Shown piece by piece: positions 34,264-45,289 of a stretch of 64,000 nt of DNA. How positions within the stretch are numbered: position 1 is the first letter of the stretch; every line of letters starts with the position of its first letter. The DNA lies in NCBI GenBank assembly GCA_944989445.1, contig CALYLW010000559.1, positions 976,166-1,040,165 on the forward strand, written 5' to 3'. A program made the position numbers and the translations under genes. Below the pieces are notes generated by a model. The model did no database searches, was not told where the DNA came from, and saw only the letters and a list, made by a program, of their open reading frames with translations. This DNA is from Ampullaceana balthica. Lineage: Eukaryota > Mollusca > Gastropoda > Lymnaeidae.

Positions 34264-37203
34264 TTGAGTGACCTAGAAGCAATATGGGGCAGTGCTCAAA
34301 GTAAATTAGCAGAACTAAAAAAGGAGGGCAAGGAGCACAAAATAAAATTAGATGAATATGAAGTTGATACGAGTAAATTAAAAATAAAAATGGTCGAAAT
34401 AGATAGTCAATTAGTGGGAAAAGATAAGTTAGTGGAAGAAGCACAGGTACAGCTAAACCACAAAAATGTAGAAACCACGAAGATTTTAGAAGAATTTGCT
34501 CTTAGAGAAGAGAATTATGAGTTGACCGGGAACACTACACTGAGAGAAGAAGACATTGTTGAAATTTTGAAAATGGAAGTAGAAAAAGAAGAAAAGTATG
34601 AAACAAATCTGAAGCGAGTGGCAAAAGATTATGATAATTGGGACAAAGATTTACTGATTTATAAGGAGAACGTAAATAGGGATTACAAGGTAAAATTAAA
34701 CGGAACTGAAGTTGAGGATGAAAAGAAGATAAAGCAGGTTCAATTACCTAATGTAGTGACTGCTAATAAAGGGAAGGAAAACGGTGAAAGGGAAGATAGA
34801 TGGTTGCTAAAAAAATTTGAAGAGGTACGGTTAAAGTGGGAAGTAGAAGATAAAGAATCATTGAGACAAAACGAAGAAAGACAGAGACTGCGACAGAAAA
34901 AAGACGAAAAGAAGCAGCTACAATACGAAAAGAGACAGGAGAAAATGTTGGAAAAGGACGAAGAGAAAAGAAGAAAACGGAAAATTAAACAGGGAACTTT
35001 AAAAAGGAACGAGAGTAACTGTCAGGAAGAATTATATGGAATAGCCAGCTTATTTTGGGAAGAGCCGTATGTAACGAAAGAAGCGTATAAGGTGGCAGAA
35101 CTGGCAGCTGGCGAGATAAATCGTTATAGATACGACAACCCAAAGAAACAGACCAATAGCGTAAGATATAAAAATGGAAATCTGAACATTAAAGGGTACA
35201 GAGACAATCGCAATACAGCTAGAGACTTGGGTGAGAGTTTTCCGAAGACAAGAAAACAAAATAATAAAAGTAGAATAGAACCCAGGGTGCTTAAAAACAG
35301 GGAGCCCGAAAATCAAAAACTAATAGACGAATTAAATTACGACAGGGAAGAAAGTAATAAACTCATTAGTGAGTTGAGAAATAATCTGGCCTTTAAAGAG
35401 AACGAATTAAAGGAACACAGAGAGACAGCGGGTAAACTTGAGTCAAAATTGAGCAATGTTGAAACTAGACTAGCGGATCTCGAAAAATTTGACATCAAAC
35501 ACAGATTAAAAATAAAGGAAACTGAAGTGGAATCAATGAACTTAAGAATGAGAATTGCCGAAATGTACAAACTACTGGCTCAAAAGGATGAAGAAAAATC
35601 CAGCTGGCTTAAAATAACTAAGGACAAAGATAGAAAGGTAACAGAGCTGACGAAGTCTGAAGCTGAAAAAGGTGAATTATTGGAAAAATTACAGAGGGAA
35701 CTAAAAGGAAAAGAGATAGAAATGAATAGAAACCTAATCAGTACACAAAACAAAATAGCAGATCTGAGTAAGGCCTTAACCGAAATGGGAGAATCATTAG
35801 AAGAATGGAAGAGAGAGAACAAAATAAAACTGAAGGAAGTTGAAGTTGAGTCCATGACTTGGAAAAGGAAAAGTATTGAGATGGACAACGTATACGCTAG
35901 CCTAATAAAAATAGTCAGGGGTAAAGATGAAAAACTAGCAGAGATGAAATTAAACTTAATCATTGCAAACCAAAATATAACACGACTGAATAAGACGGTG
36001 ACGGATAAAGATGAAAGTTTGCAGAAATTACAGTGGAAGCTAAAAGAAATTAAAGACACACTAACTCAAAAAGTAGAGGAGAATAATGAGTTAACACTGA
36101 CTATAGCACATAACAAAGAAGACATACATGACTTATGGCGTATCATTGTTGAAAAGGAAGAGAAAAGGACTGAATTAACTCAAAGATTAACTGGTAATGA
36201 TACGGACATGACAGTGAATGTACAGAGAACATCCAAGATGCGTGGGAAAATTGTTGAAAAACCTCACGAAAGGTGGATCAAAGAAGTACAATTTCGAAAG
36301 AGGGAAAATTTAGTTGGAAATATGAACAAGAAAAAAAGTAGTGACCCAGATATGCAAGATGGGGTGAAGGTCACTGAACACACCGTGGTCACAGTAGTAA
36401 CATTAACCTCGGAGGCAAAATGGGTTGAATGTAAGGGAAATAAGGAAAATAATGATGGAAAATTTGATTGTGCTACTGAATTCCTAGCAGATAGCACATC
36501 TAAGGATGAAAACAAGCAACTTAAGGAAAAACACTACAGTGGAGCCACACAACAATATGACGTGGGCTCAGTTAAACACTGTTGTGAGTTGCTAAACAAA
36601 GGTGACCGGTATGACCTCCAAAGACACAGCAGGGCAAACAAGGAGCTACACAGAGACACAGTGCGGGCAAGACCGACGAGAATTAATAAAACAATGACCG
36701 ACAAATACTCACAGGACAGGGGTCAGAATCGGCTTAGGGTCAAGTCGCGTTACAGTGACCCACAATCAGAAAAAGGCTTTGCGGGTACATTACATTGCGG
36801 ACTGATGTTTTTGTGGATAGTCATACTGAAAACATTAAGTCTGGTGGGGGGAAATTGCCGGTTTGCTGAGCTGTTAAAAACCACAAACGTGATCTCGATA
36901 GGTCAAGTAGAAGTTAAAGGAGGTCAGAGTTATTTTGACACGAGTTGGGAGACTGGTATAGCCATGAGGGAAATACCGACTAGGCTTGAGTTAGTACACA
37001 TAAGCCTGTATAATGGAAACCAGGGTCGTGTTTTGTTTAGGATTGGGGACAAACGGAATATCCCACCCTCAAATACAATGGCTATGATTTTTTTTCTCAA
37101 TGTGAGGAGATTTTTTGTTGCCTGTGTACATGAATATGATATTTGTTATGATGATGATTTGGTTGTTGTGGTAACTATGATAAATGTTAAATTGTGGGGT
37201 TGA
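34264..37203 (+). CDS. ORF2: giant coiled-coil protein of the LTR element, with hydrophobic C-terminal segment
   Basis: 979 codons from the marked TTG; the frame is open from 34,075 and its first ATG is at 34,390, so the start is unclear and fusion to ORF1 by a -1 shift is likely. Residues about 1-280 and 350-690 are long heptad-rich coiled coils (KLAELKKEG; KLISELRNNLAFKENELKEH; ELLEKLQRELKGKEIEMN). A basic, disordered part follows, then at residues about 846-862 a hydrophobic stretch MFLWIVILKTLSLVGG, then a cysteine-poor tail (RFAELLKTTNVISIG; FDTSWETGIAMREIP). I see no zinc knuckle, DTG protease, RT or integrase motif. The C-terminal part could be the signal peptide and start of an envelope-like gene left after loss of pol. 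Function unknown; a structural, particle-forming role is an inference from position. Confidence 0.65.
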   Translation: MSDLEAIWGSAQSKLAELKKEGKEHKIKLDEYEVDTSKLKIKMVEIDSQLVGKDKLVEEAQVQLNHKNVETTKILEEFALREENYELTGNTTLREEDIVEILKMEVEKEEKYETNLKRVAKDYDNWDKDLLIYKENVNRDYKVKLNGTEVEDEKKIKQVQLPNVVTANKGKENGEREDRWLLKKFEEVRLKWEVEDKESLRQNEERQRLRQKKDEKKQLQYEKRQEKMLEKDEEKRRKRKIKQGTLKRNESNCQEELYGIASLFWEEPYVTKEAYKVAELAAGEINRYRYDNPKKQTNSVRYKNGNLNIKGYRDNRNTARDLGESFPKTRKQNNKSRIEPRVLKNREPENQKLIDELNYDREESNKLISELRNNLAFKENELKEHRETAGKLESKLSNVETRLADLEKFDIKHRLKIKETEVESMNLRMRIAEMYKLLAQKDEEKSSWLKITKDKDRKVTELTKSEAEKGELLEKLQRELKGKEIEMNRNLISTQNKIADLSKALTEMGESLEEWKRENKIKLKEVEVESMTWKRKSIEMDNVYASLIKIVRGKDEKLAEMKLNLIIANQNITRLNKTVTDKDESLQKLQWKLKEIKDTLTQKVEENNELTLTIAHNKEDIHDLWRIIVEKEEKRTELTQRLTGNDTDMTVNVQRTSKMRGKIVEKPHERWIKEVQFRKRENLVGNMNKKKSSDPDMQDGVKVTEHTVVTVVTLTSEAKWVECKGNKENNDGKFDCATEFLADSTSKDENKQLKEKHYSGATQQYDVGSVKHCCELLNKGDRYDLQRHSRANKELHRDTVRARPTRINKTMTDKYSQDRGQNRLRVKSRYSDPQSEKGFAGTLHCGLMFLWIVILKTLSLVGGNCRFAELLKTTNVISIGQVEVKGGQSYFDTSWETGIAMREIPTRLELVHISLYNGNQGRVLFRIGDKRNIPPSNTMAMIFFLNVRRFFVACVHEYDICYDDDLVVVVTMINVKLWG
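36775..37203 (+). other. possible envelope-like remnant at the end of ORF2
   Basis: The last ~142 codons differ in style from the coiled-coil body. A signal-peptide-like hydrophobic run is followed by a globular-looking sequence and a hydrophobic end (DDDLVVVVTMINVKLWG). The position, before the 3' noncoding region, is where env lies in complete elements. No family match claimed. Confidence 0.3.
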
Positions 37204-38103
37204 ACTTGTGCGGTCTGGGTGACCTCATGCCAATTTTTACAATGTAGTGACGAGATAACCAGGTTGCCAGTAGTATACTAGGTATTTTTTTTTCTGACGA
37301 GTTTTGGGGTTCAGGGCCATTTGGTAAATTATGTAATAAATGTTCGCCCCTGGAGGTATCAGGAAATTGTGATTATAAGGATATGTATTGTTGATATGTT
37401 CTGCTGAAGATAATGTCATGATTTTGATTATGAAGGGAATTTTGTGGATAATTATTAGAAATATTGATGATTTTGATATTGATGATTATGATATAGATTA
37501 TGCATTGAGGCATTGACTATTTATGATGATGAAGATGCGTTGATAATTTTTGTGATGAGTATCATATTAAGTTTAAGATGATACGGATACATTTGTAACC
37601 AAGAACGAGAGGGTTAAAAAAGGGTCCCGCTATGGGGACGTTAAAGATACGTAGGAGGACAATGACTGTCCGTACAGGGTCCCTCTATGGGGACAGTTAA
37701 AGATACATAGGAGAAACAGTGACTGTTCCGTTAAGTCCCATGATGTGGACAGAGCTAGTTGTAATTAAGGGCAGACTTAATTGCAATTTGAGGTAGTATG
37801 ATTATTTTTCAGGGCAGGTTGTTACAGATAACATTCTCATGTATTCAACCTTGCATTTGTAAATATTTAACATGTTTTGTGTGGGACTGTAACAGTCCAA
37901 TTTTTTTTAGATTATTTTAGAATTTTATGTAAATATGTAACCATGATATGTATTGATGACAATATGCCCACGGTGTGGGTGAGCACGATGAATTATGCTG
38001 GGACTGTTATAAATTTACATGATTTTCAAGATGTGTTATGAGTGGGTGTGAAAGGACAGTGATTCCATACCCTGACGTGTGTGTTATGGATGTTGTAAAT
38101 AGA
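37204..38103 (+). other. 3' noncoding part of the LTR element with a 54 bp tandem repeat
   Basis: No gene. Two copies of an AGGGTCCC/CTATGGGGAC-GTTAAAGATAC unit at 37,621-37,674 and 37,676-37,730 lie head to tail. Otherwise T- and GAT-rich sequence. Confidence 0.65.
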
Positions 38104-38127
38104 AGATTCTACACGGTAGTAGAATCT
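38104..38127 (+). promoter_or_regulatory. perfect stem-loop abutting the polypurine tract
   Basis: AGATTCTAC, a six-base loop ACGGTA, then GTAGAATCT: nine perfect pairs, ending on the base before the polypurine tract. A comparable stem-loop occupies the same place in the 4563 bp array element. Confidence 0.75.
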
Positions 38128-38145
38128 AAGGGAAGAGGGGGGACA
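38128..38145 (+). promoter_or_regulatory. polypurine tract
   Basis: AAGGGAAGAGGGGGGA followed by CA, immediately before the 3' LTR; the expected plus-strand primer. Confidence 0.85.
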
Positions 38146-38668
38146 TGTCAGGGGTATGAGAATCACTGTGAGTGAATGTTGTTGACAGGTATGAACTCCT
38201 GTCACGGGAATAATGTCTGGTGATGGCTGAGCGAACTTCTGGGCACACGGGGTATGACAGAGGACACGCCAGGGTCAATCGAGACCAGTTTGGGGGGGTT
38301 AAAAGGGACGAGCTGAGGGGAGTTAGTTAGTTGTCGCAGAGTTGTGCAGACGGAACGGTCTGTGATAGACCGGGTAGTGATAGTAACACGGGGTGGACTC
38401 GGACCGAGTCGGACTTAGAGACTTCGTGTGTATACGTGTGGCTGTAAGAGGACTTGAGCGTGGGCCCAGGATGGTCGAGTCGGACTGAGGGCATGCTCGA
38501 ATATTAAGCCATTTGCAGATAGATGTATTTGATGTCTAGGCGGGACCGCCAGTTTATACAATTGTACATAGCAGAATAAACAGTGACTTGTACCCAAATC
38601 TGGTGTCATTTCTTGTGTGCATGCGGCGGCGAGCGAGCAATAACCCACCAACAAATAAGACCCTAACA
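38146..38668 (+). repeat. 3' LTR
   Basis: 523 bp, nearly identical to the 5' LTR. Differences by eye are A/T, C/T, one T deletion, A/C and G/A, all in the second half. Confidence 0.92.
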
Positions 38669-38673
38669 CTGGT

Positions 38674-39944
38674 TAACAAGCTATTGCGACTCCTTTCTGA
38701 AATAAATATTTCCTAGTTGAAAAACGACTCAGTAAAACATGTACAGTGTTTAAGTTCGCTGTTTCATTGTGAGGAAACAAGAGTATGCATCTATTTTGTA
38801 AATTTAATATGACAACAAATAGGAAAATAAAATAAAAATTCTTACTATTTTATGCAGAAGTGAAATACAAAAATAACACTGTAAGACAAAAACATTATCA
38901 TTTTTCTACTATGAATGTTGTTATTTTTGTAAAGTAAAAATTATAACTCACACCCACATTTTTTATAATTCTATTTCGGAATCAGCAAACCCAAGTAGGA
39001 TTCTTTTCATCTCTTTATTCAAAACAATATATAAATATAAATAATATGAATGTAATTGTTGTTTGCACTTGGACGCAGATATAACCTATCAAGAATTTTT
39101 CTTAACAGCGGGACTGAAGTTTTCCCCCTAAGGATCAGCGTCACACACATTGTCACTTTCAGCTAGTCACCACTGTGTCATAACACAAGCTGGATGAACT
39201 GTTTAAGTAGTTTCGCTACTCTTACATACAAATGTTTGTTTATATAGGAACTAAAAATTGCGCACTGATACTTTTCGTGGAAAATAATTCAGTAATCATT
39301 TGATGTAAATAATTACTCCTGATTACAATTTATGCACAATTAATACTATTATGTTAGAAACAAAGTGTATAAAATACATACAAATATATTCGAAACTAAG
39401 TGTATAAATTACATTCAATTATTTTAGACGAAAAGCAAATTAAATACGTTCATTTAGCTATAAAAAGGTAGCTGAGCGTTGTGCAATTAAATCCTCTCAT
39501 AGCCGTGGCCCGTGAACGTTACGCCATTAGCACAAAGGCCAGCAGGGTTTGTGCATTCTTATAAAATCGTAGGACGAAGTAATCTTCTTTTAAGATGGAG
39601 AGTCTGTAATAATTTAAACAAAGAATAATTCGTGTATTTACTTTATATTAAAGGTTATACTATAAGATAATAATCCTATATGTTGCAGACTAGCCTGGGT
39701 ACCCGGCGTTTCACTATTTAAAAATATTCAACAGATTAAATGTTTTATATTTCAATTCATAGTAAATCAAGGTGACTCTGAGTAGGGTTACGTTGCCTTA
39801 GGGGTGGTCACCTGGGATTGAAACATAGCCTATGACCTGTCCCGGGTCAAATGAGGGTCCCATGCAAAATTTTAGCACCCCAGGCCCAACGGTGTGGAAT
39901 TATATGGGTAACAAACAAACAAACAAACAAACTTTCATCTTTAT
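38674..39944. other. AT-rich DNA, no gene recognised
   Basis: Nothing coding or structured that I can support. It ends in a (AAAC)n run near 39,910-39,930. Confidence 0.55.
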
Positions 39945-41400
39945 ATATTGTACTAGTAGACCCGTCGTGCGTTGCAACGATCAAAGTAAAAAGGAATAAA
40001 TTTAAAGAAACCAATGAGTGGTATGTTTAAAAATAATTCTGAAGAAATCTTCGTGGAAGTGTGAAAAAAAAATCCAAGTTTCATAGCAAACGGATAAATA
40101 AATTAATAATTAAATAGCGTACAAAAGAAGAAACGATATTAAGGGCCCCGGCCCCAAAATGAGTGATATTATAGTTTTTTTTTATTGCCATTGTACTCAT
40201 TTCTTAAACGTTTAAGATTTTATTCACTATTCAGTCATTAACAATCTTGACAAATAATGACACATGTATCCATTATTATACAAATTGAAATTAACAGGTG
40301 TTTTGAACTTTATATCTTGCCCAGAATGGGCCCTGGGGCCCTTAATGTTGTTTTTATCTATTGTACTCAATATATATTCCTCAATATCGTGTAAAATTGA
40401 ATAGGGAATACAATGATTAAAGTTCAGTAAAAAGACTTTTTCGAAGGAATGGAAATTAAGAGTTCAGTGCCCTATAGTAATATAGGCTCTTAAGTTTTTA
40501 TATTCTAAGTTTTGTCAAAATCCAGTTTTTTTCTCAATATCTAACTCTTAAACTACTTTTTATATACCTACAATAGGGGGAAAATAGCATTAAGGGGCCC
40601 TGGCCCATTCGGTGCAAGAGGTCAATTTCAAAAACCTGTTCATTTTAGTTCATTTTTATTGTGGCTATATTTCTCAAGCTCTTTAAAAAGTAAATAGGAA
40701 AAATATCTTAAACATATACGAAAAAAGATATTTGGGGCCCCGGCCACGAAGATATTGGCATTAGAAGTGCAGTGTCTATAGTATTTTAATATAGGCTACC
40801 AAGTTTTTGTGTGCAAAGTTTGGTGAAGATCTATTCATTTACTAAGTAGCTAACGTAGAAACTATTTTTTATATAGCTCATATAAGATAAAAACGACATT
40901 AAGGGTCCCAGGGCCCATTCTGGGCAAGATATAAAGTTCAAAACATCTGTTCATTTCAATTAGTATAATAATTGATACATGTGTCATAATTTGTCAAGAT
41001 TGTTAATGACTGAATGGTGAATAAAATCTTAAACGCTTAAAAAATGTGAATTTTTGGGCCCCCAGCCCCAAAGGAATGAATATTAGCAGTTTAGTGCCCT
41101 ATAGTATTTTAATATTGGCTATCAAGTTGTCATATACACATTTTGGTTAAGATCCAATAATTTACACAGTAGCTAAAGCTTAAACTAATTTTTATATAGC
41201 TCGTATAAGCAAAACATGACGATATGGGCCCCCGGCGCCCCATGAGTGTTAAATTTTGAAAAAAGTGATAGTTACCATCCCGGGAGCATACTCAACAGTC
41301 TTGAAAAGTTTCATGACGATCGGGTGAATGGTTTAGACAGCTATAAAGGACATTCATACACACACAAACATATTTAAATATTTATATATATATATATATA
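39945..41400 (-). repeat. third copy of the palindrome arm
   Basis: Begins ACTAGTAGACCCGTCGTGCG then GTTGCAACGATC and ends CAGCTATAAAGGACATTCAT plus (CA)n and (TA)n, the same order as the right arm at 26.6-29.1 kb. Boxes of the CAGTGCCCTATAGT type occur near 40,461, 40,770 and 41,090. Here it stands alone without an inverted partner. Confidence 0.75.
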
Positions 41401-42692
41401 TATACTTGAAAAATACCCGCACTTTGTAGCGGGAGTGTGCTGACCCTTTATCCAAGTATTAGGGTGATGGTTATTACAATTTTTATTTGCCAAGTTAAAT
41501 TTCAGATTCAACTATTTAGTTAAAATCTAATGAGAAACAGAGATATGCCATTTTACCGCTTGAGTTGTTTTCACTTAATGCAGTGCCTTTTAACATAACC
41601 TTACTATTCAAAAGATATGACTTATTAAATAATGATTCTTGCCGACCATAAAAACTAAATTTACAATTTCATTCCCACTTGTACAAAATTAACATAACTT
41701 ATATGTTTTCCGAAAAAGCTCTACCACCCTCATCACTCAAAAATTTAATATATAATTACGAAACTGCATCGTATCACAATTGTAAGTTATATAGTATTTG
41801 TAACCACGTCTATGAGATAAAGAACATGTGGCACTATCCCTTTAGAAGGCAAAAGCTAATTGACTCATAGCGCAAATAAACAAAATTATAAATGTACTTT
41901 CTAAAATACTATTTTTAAAAAAAAACGGTCGTATTAAAATGATATAAAAAAAATGTGCACACCATATTTAGACATATAGAAAGCTGGCCGCATAAAATAA
42001 AGTCTTGTTATAAAGTAAATGTACTGGACCAAAATAACTCTTCCTTTTGACGTATTCATAATTGTCTAAACAGGGAAATAATATTTAACAATTTTATGTC
42101 TCTATATTTTACGATTTATATTTACGGTTTATAAGTAGTGTGTATAATTTCAAAAAGAAATCTTTTTTTTTGTTCCCTATTTCGGATAAGGCATCATATT
42201 TTGTAAATTATATTCAATGCACACACACACACCAGATTTTATATCTGAAAAATAAAATATATTTAAAAAAAAAGATTCAACCGTCTGTAAATAAGCGCAT
42301 CTTAAAAATGATTAAAAGGCAATTTTAGAAATGGCCTATGCTATTCTGAATACAAAGGAATGAACATAAAAACATATTTAATTCGCAATTCATATTAATT
42401 AAGCGTTTTCAGGATCACTTCATTAAATTTAGTCAAGTTTTGTTAATATGTTCGGTAGCGAAAGTTTATAATATATAGTGTATATAAAGCTTAAGTAAAC
42501 TGTTTTAAAGTGTAAGTTTATTTGACACAGGCCATCACTTTCAACATAAAATAAACTCGCTACATCTATGGTTTTTAATTAAATGTCGAGTTATGAATTA
42601 ATTTTTTTTAAATCCCAATTTTATTCATTGCATGTAAAATATTAACACAATGCATCGTGAAAATAATTAAAATTAAAATAATTTAAACGCAT
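41401..42692. repeat. AT-rich DNA; diverged direct copy of the following element
   Basis: A small CCCGC/GCGGG hairpin lies at 41,416-41,433. From about 41,680 the sequence is related to 42,760-43,480: shared ACTGCATCG then ACACAATTGTAA, TCTATGAGATAAAG, TTAAGCGTTTTCAGGATCAC and AAATGTCGAGTTATG. No credible gene. Confidence 0.55.
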
Positions 42693-43930
42693 ATCTAATA
42701 TATAAAGCTCAGTTGTTATTTTTATGTTTGTTTGTTTGTATCCATTAAAAAAAGGACACTTCTTTGTTGACATGTTTCCAAAAGATCTCTGTCACTGTCG
42801 TCACTAAAAAAAAGCTCTTATATATTTACGACACTGCATCGAAACACAATTGTAATTAATACAATATTTGCATTAGCGTCTATGAGATAAAGTTAATAAA
42901 GATAAATAAAGAAATTAGGCTATATTCCTATTTTTAAAAAAAACAAACAAAACAAATCAATTTTATGTTAAAAACGCACGTGAAACCATGACAATAATTG
43001 ATTTTAAAAATAGCCTATGTTAATCCATCATCAAAGGAATGAATATAACATATTCAATTCGCAATAAAAAATAATTAAGCGTTTTCAGGATCACTATATT
43101 TAGTTTAATCTACTTACGTTAATAGGTCCGGTAGCCTAAGTTTAAATAGTATAAGTGTATAGGTTATGTAAAATACAAAGCTTATGTAAAAGACAAACAA
43201 AATATAAATGTTATATTAATAGGACACATCTAAATTTAAGATGCGTACACGAAAATGTGCGCACAGTAATCAGGCGATAAAAGATTTTAGAACGCGCACC
43301 GCTAAAAATGAAGCCTTGAAAAAAATACTGACACAATTATTACATAAATAGGTTTTTATGAAATGTCGAGTTATGGAACAGTCAATAATTAAAACAAATT
43401 CGCAATTAACTTTAAACGTGTAAAAAATTAAATCTAATGTTTCGTGTGGTAGGTGTAATTAAATATGTTTACGTGTCTATCTAATATATAGAAAGTAACA
43501 GTAAAGAAAATGACAATTATTTGTACTACACAGCTCAAATTATGAAGCGTACACGAAAATGTGCGCACCGTAATTAGACATTATAATATTTTTTTAATGC
43601 GCACCGCTGAAAATAAAGTATTGGGGAAAAAAAACGTCATCAAAAGTAACTCGCTTTGAACGGCATTTGAACGTCCGCGTAAATTTGTTCAATACAGAAA
43701 TGAGGTTAAATTTTTTATTCTTTGTCTCTGCATTTTAAGATTATTTAATTTACGGCATTCGGGCAAAAGGGACAATTACAAAAACTAACTTAAAACCACC
43801 TTCAGGGTAAAAGGAACCGTCCTGCCAAATTTGGTCCCCGTCCGTCATTTGGTTTTTCCGTGATTGTCTAACAGAAAGTCGAAAAGTGAAACATACAAAC
43901 ATACAAACATTTGAGCTTTATATATTAGAT
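42693..43930. mobile_element. 1.24 kb element with 18 bp perfect terminal inverted repeats
   Basis: ATCTAATATATAAAGCTC at 42,693-42,710 is matched by its exact reverse complement at 43,913-43,930, followed inward on both sides by TGTTTGTTTG/TGTTTGTATG-type sequence. An internal partial duplication repeats GCGTACACGAAAATGTGCGC at about 43,243 and 43,546. No coding sequence, so non-autonomous. No clear target duplication. Confidence 0.65.
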
Positions 43931-44855
43931 TATTATTGGACAATTGTCAAGCGTCAGCTGCGGTAAACACAAGGCTGTACCTGCCTGTCAGGAGGAACAC
44001 CAACAACCTTCACTGACATCAATCTTTCATAAAGTCAACAAATCTTGCAGCGTTGACTTCATCTTCTCAGGATTGCTTGGATGAATATATAAGGGATTTT
44101 CTCAGTAGCTTTGAAGCAGCTTGTTCTGTTTTAGGACATGTTACAAAGTCCACATCTGTCATAATAACTTCAAATGGCTGCCTGCATTATTTGTGTATAG
44201 TAAGAAAACATTCCACAGAATGGACAGGAATCAAGGAAAAAGACCAGCTGAAAATGTGCTATGTCCGTCAAACATGAAAATTTCGGAAAAACTGTCATTG
44301 ATATTGTTACCTGAAGAGCGATGATTTCTACAGTTAGAGATATTTAATCGATACAATTTTTAACGATTAATCGAGAAATTTGTGTTAATTTCCGCAGTCC
44401 TAATATACATATTGGTAAGGATTACATTCGTTGAAAAATACGATAAGACAATTCAATCATTGCGGGTCAACTCATTTTCTCAGTCTGATATTTACCGGCT
44501 GAATAAATAAAATAAGTTACATAAATGCAACATGCATCATTACAGTTACTGACGAATAACGTTTTGTATTTTTTAGTCAGAACTAACAATGATCCTAGAA
44601 TAAATCACATGAGCCAGACAGTGTGAAGTAATATAACAGACATTTTGGCATTTCGTAGTACCTATTCGTAGTAATAGAACTTTTATTATTATTAGTATCA
44701 TTATTATATTATTTTTAAAAATGTGTAAGATTGTGAATTACTTCCCTTAAGAGTTCACATTAATGACTGCAATTTTATTTATTCGTATTTAGGTCTGTTA
44801 AAAATGTCATCGATTGTTATTCAAGTCATGGGTAATACCAAGCTGAAAGTGTACA
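43931..44855. other. no gene recognised
   Basis: Short frames at 44,053-44,324 have no recognisable features. The rest is AT-rich. Confidence 0.5.
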
Positions 44856-45289
44856 TCATATAGAATGGGACTGCAATAAAGCTTTTAAATACAGACGACT
44901 GTTTGATTCATTATCCGTTACGTGAGACGTTGTAACTTTAGGATTATTTGCAGTTTTAAGATGTTCAATCTTTCTTTTTTTGGCTCCAGATAATAAGTTG
45001 TAAAGCTCCCTATTAAGATCATGAATTATCCAGTGAATGAGATTGAATAGCAAGTTGTTATTATGAGTATTCACACGAAGTTGATCCTCCAATTTGTTAA
45101 TTTTAATAGTTAGTTGAGAAATTAAACGCCTGTGAGAGTCCAAAACAATCCTCATACGTCCACAAGCACATCTCTTGTCAATGGCAGAAAGTTTGAGTCG
45201 ATCAAAAGAATTAAAGGCACCAGCAGCAGGATGAAAATATGTTTTAAAACCTTTTGGAACAAGATTTTTATGAATACAATTGTTTAAAA
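44856..45289 (-). pseudogene. inverted fragment, probably the N-terminal part of the same Penelope-like element
   Basis: A minus-strand frame open from about 45,289 to the stop at 44,856 gives NCIHKNLVPKGFKTYFHPA, a cysteine-rich KRCACGRM, then helical sequence (QLTIKINKLEDQLRVN; LNRELYNLLSGAKKRKIEHL) resembling the basic helical N-terminal region upstream of the RT in Penelope-like elements. It points away from, and abuts, the GIY-YIG fragment, so the two halves are head to head. Assignment rests on position and general character; no domain signature proves it. Confidence 0.4.

Larger units (their letters stand above)
32550..38673 (+). mobile_element. complete non-autonomous LTR retroelement without recognisable pol
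   Basis: Two LTRs (32,555-33,078 and 38,146-38,668) begin TGTC and end AACA and are flanked by a 5 bp target duplication CTGGT (32,550-32,554; 38,669-38,673). By eye they differ at four substitutions and one T-run indel in about 524 bp, so insertion is recent. The 5067 bp interior has a primer-binding site directly after the left LTR and a polypurine tract directly before the right LTR. It encodes two overlapping coiled-coil frames and no recognisable protease, RT, RNase H or integrase. It would need enzymes in trans. Element type: TR-GAG/LARD-like, but with an unusual coding sequence. Confidence 0.9.

Noticed and set aside
35050..36515. Minus-strand frames of up to 159 codons opposite ORF2 of the coiled-coil element
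   Set aside because: They mirror the strongly biased lysine/glutamate codons of ORF2 and have Phe/Ser-rich random composition.
44053..44324. Two overlapping plus frames of 67-74 codons
   Set aside because: No signal peptide, domain or splice context that I can support; probably chance.
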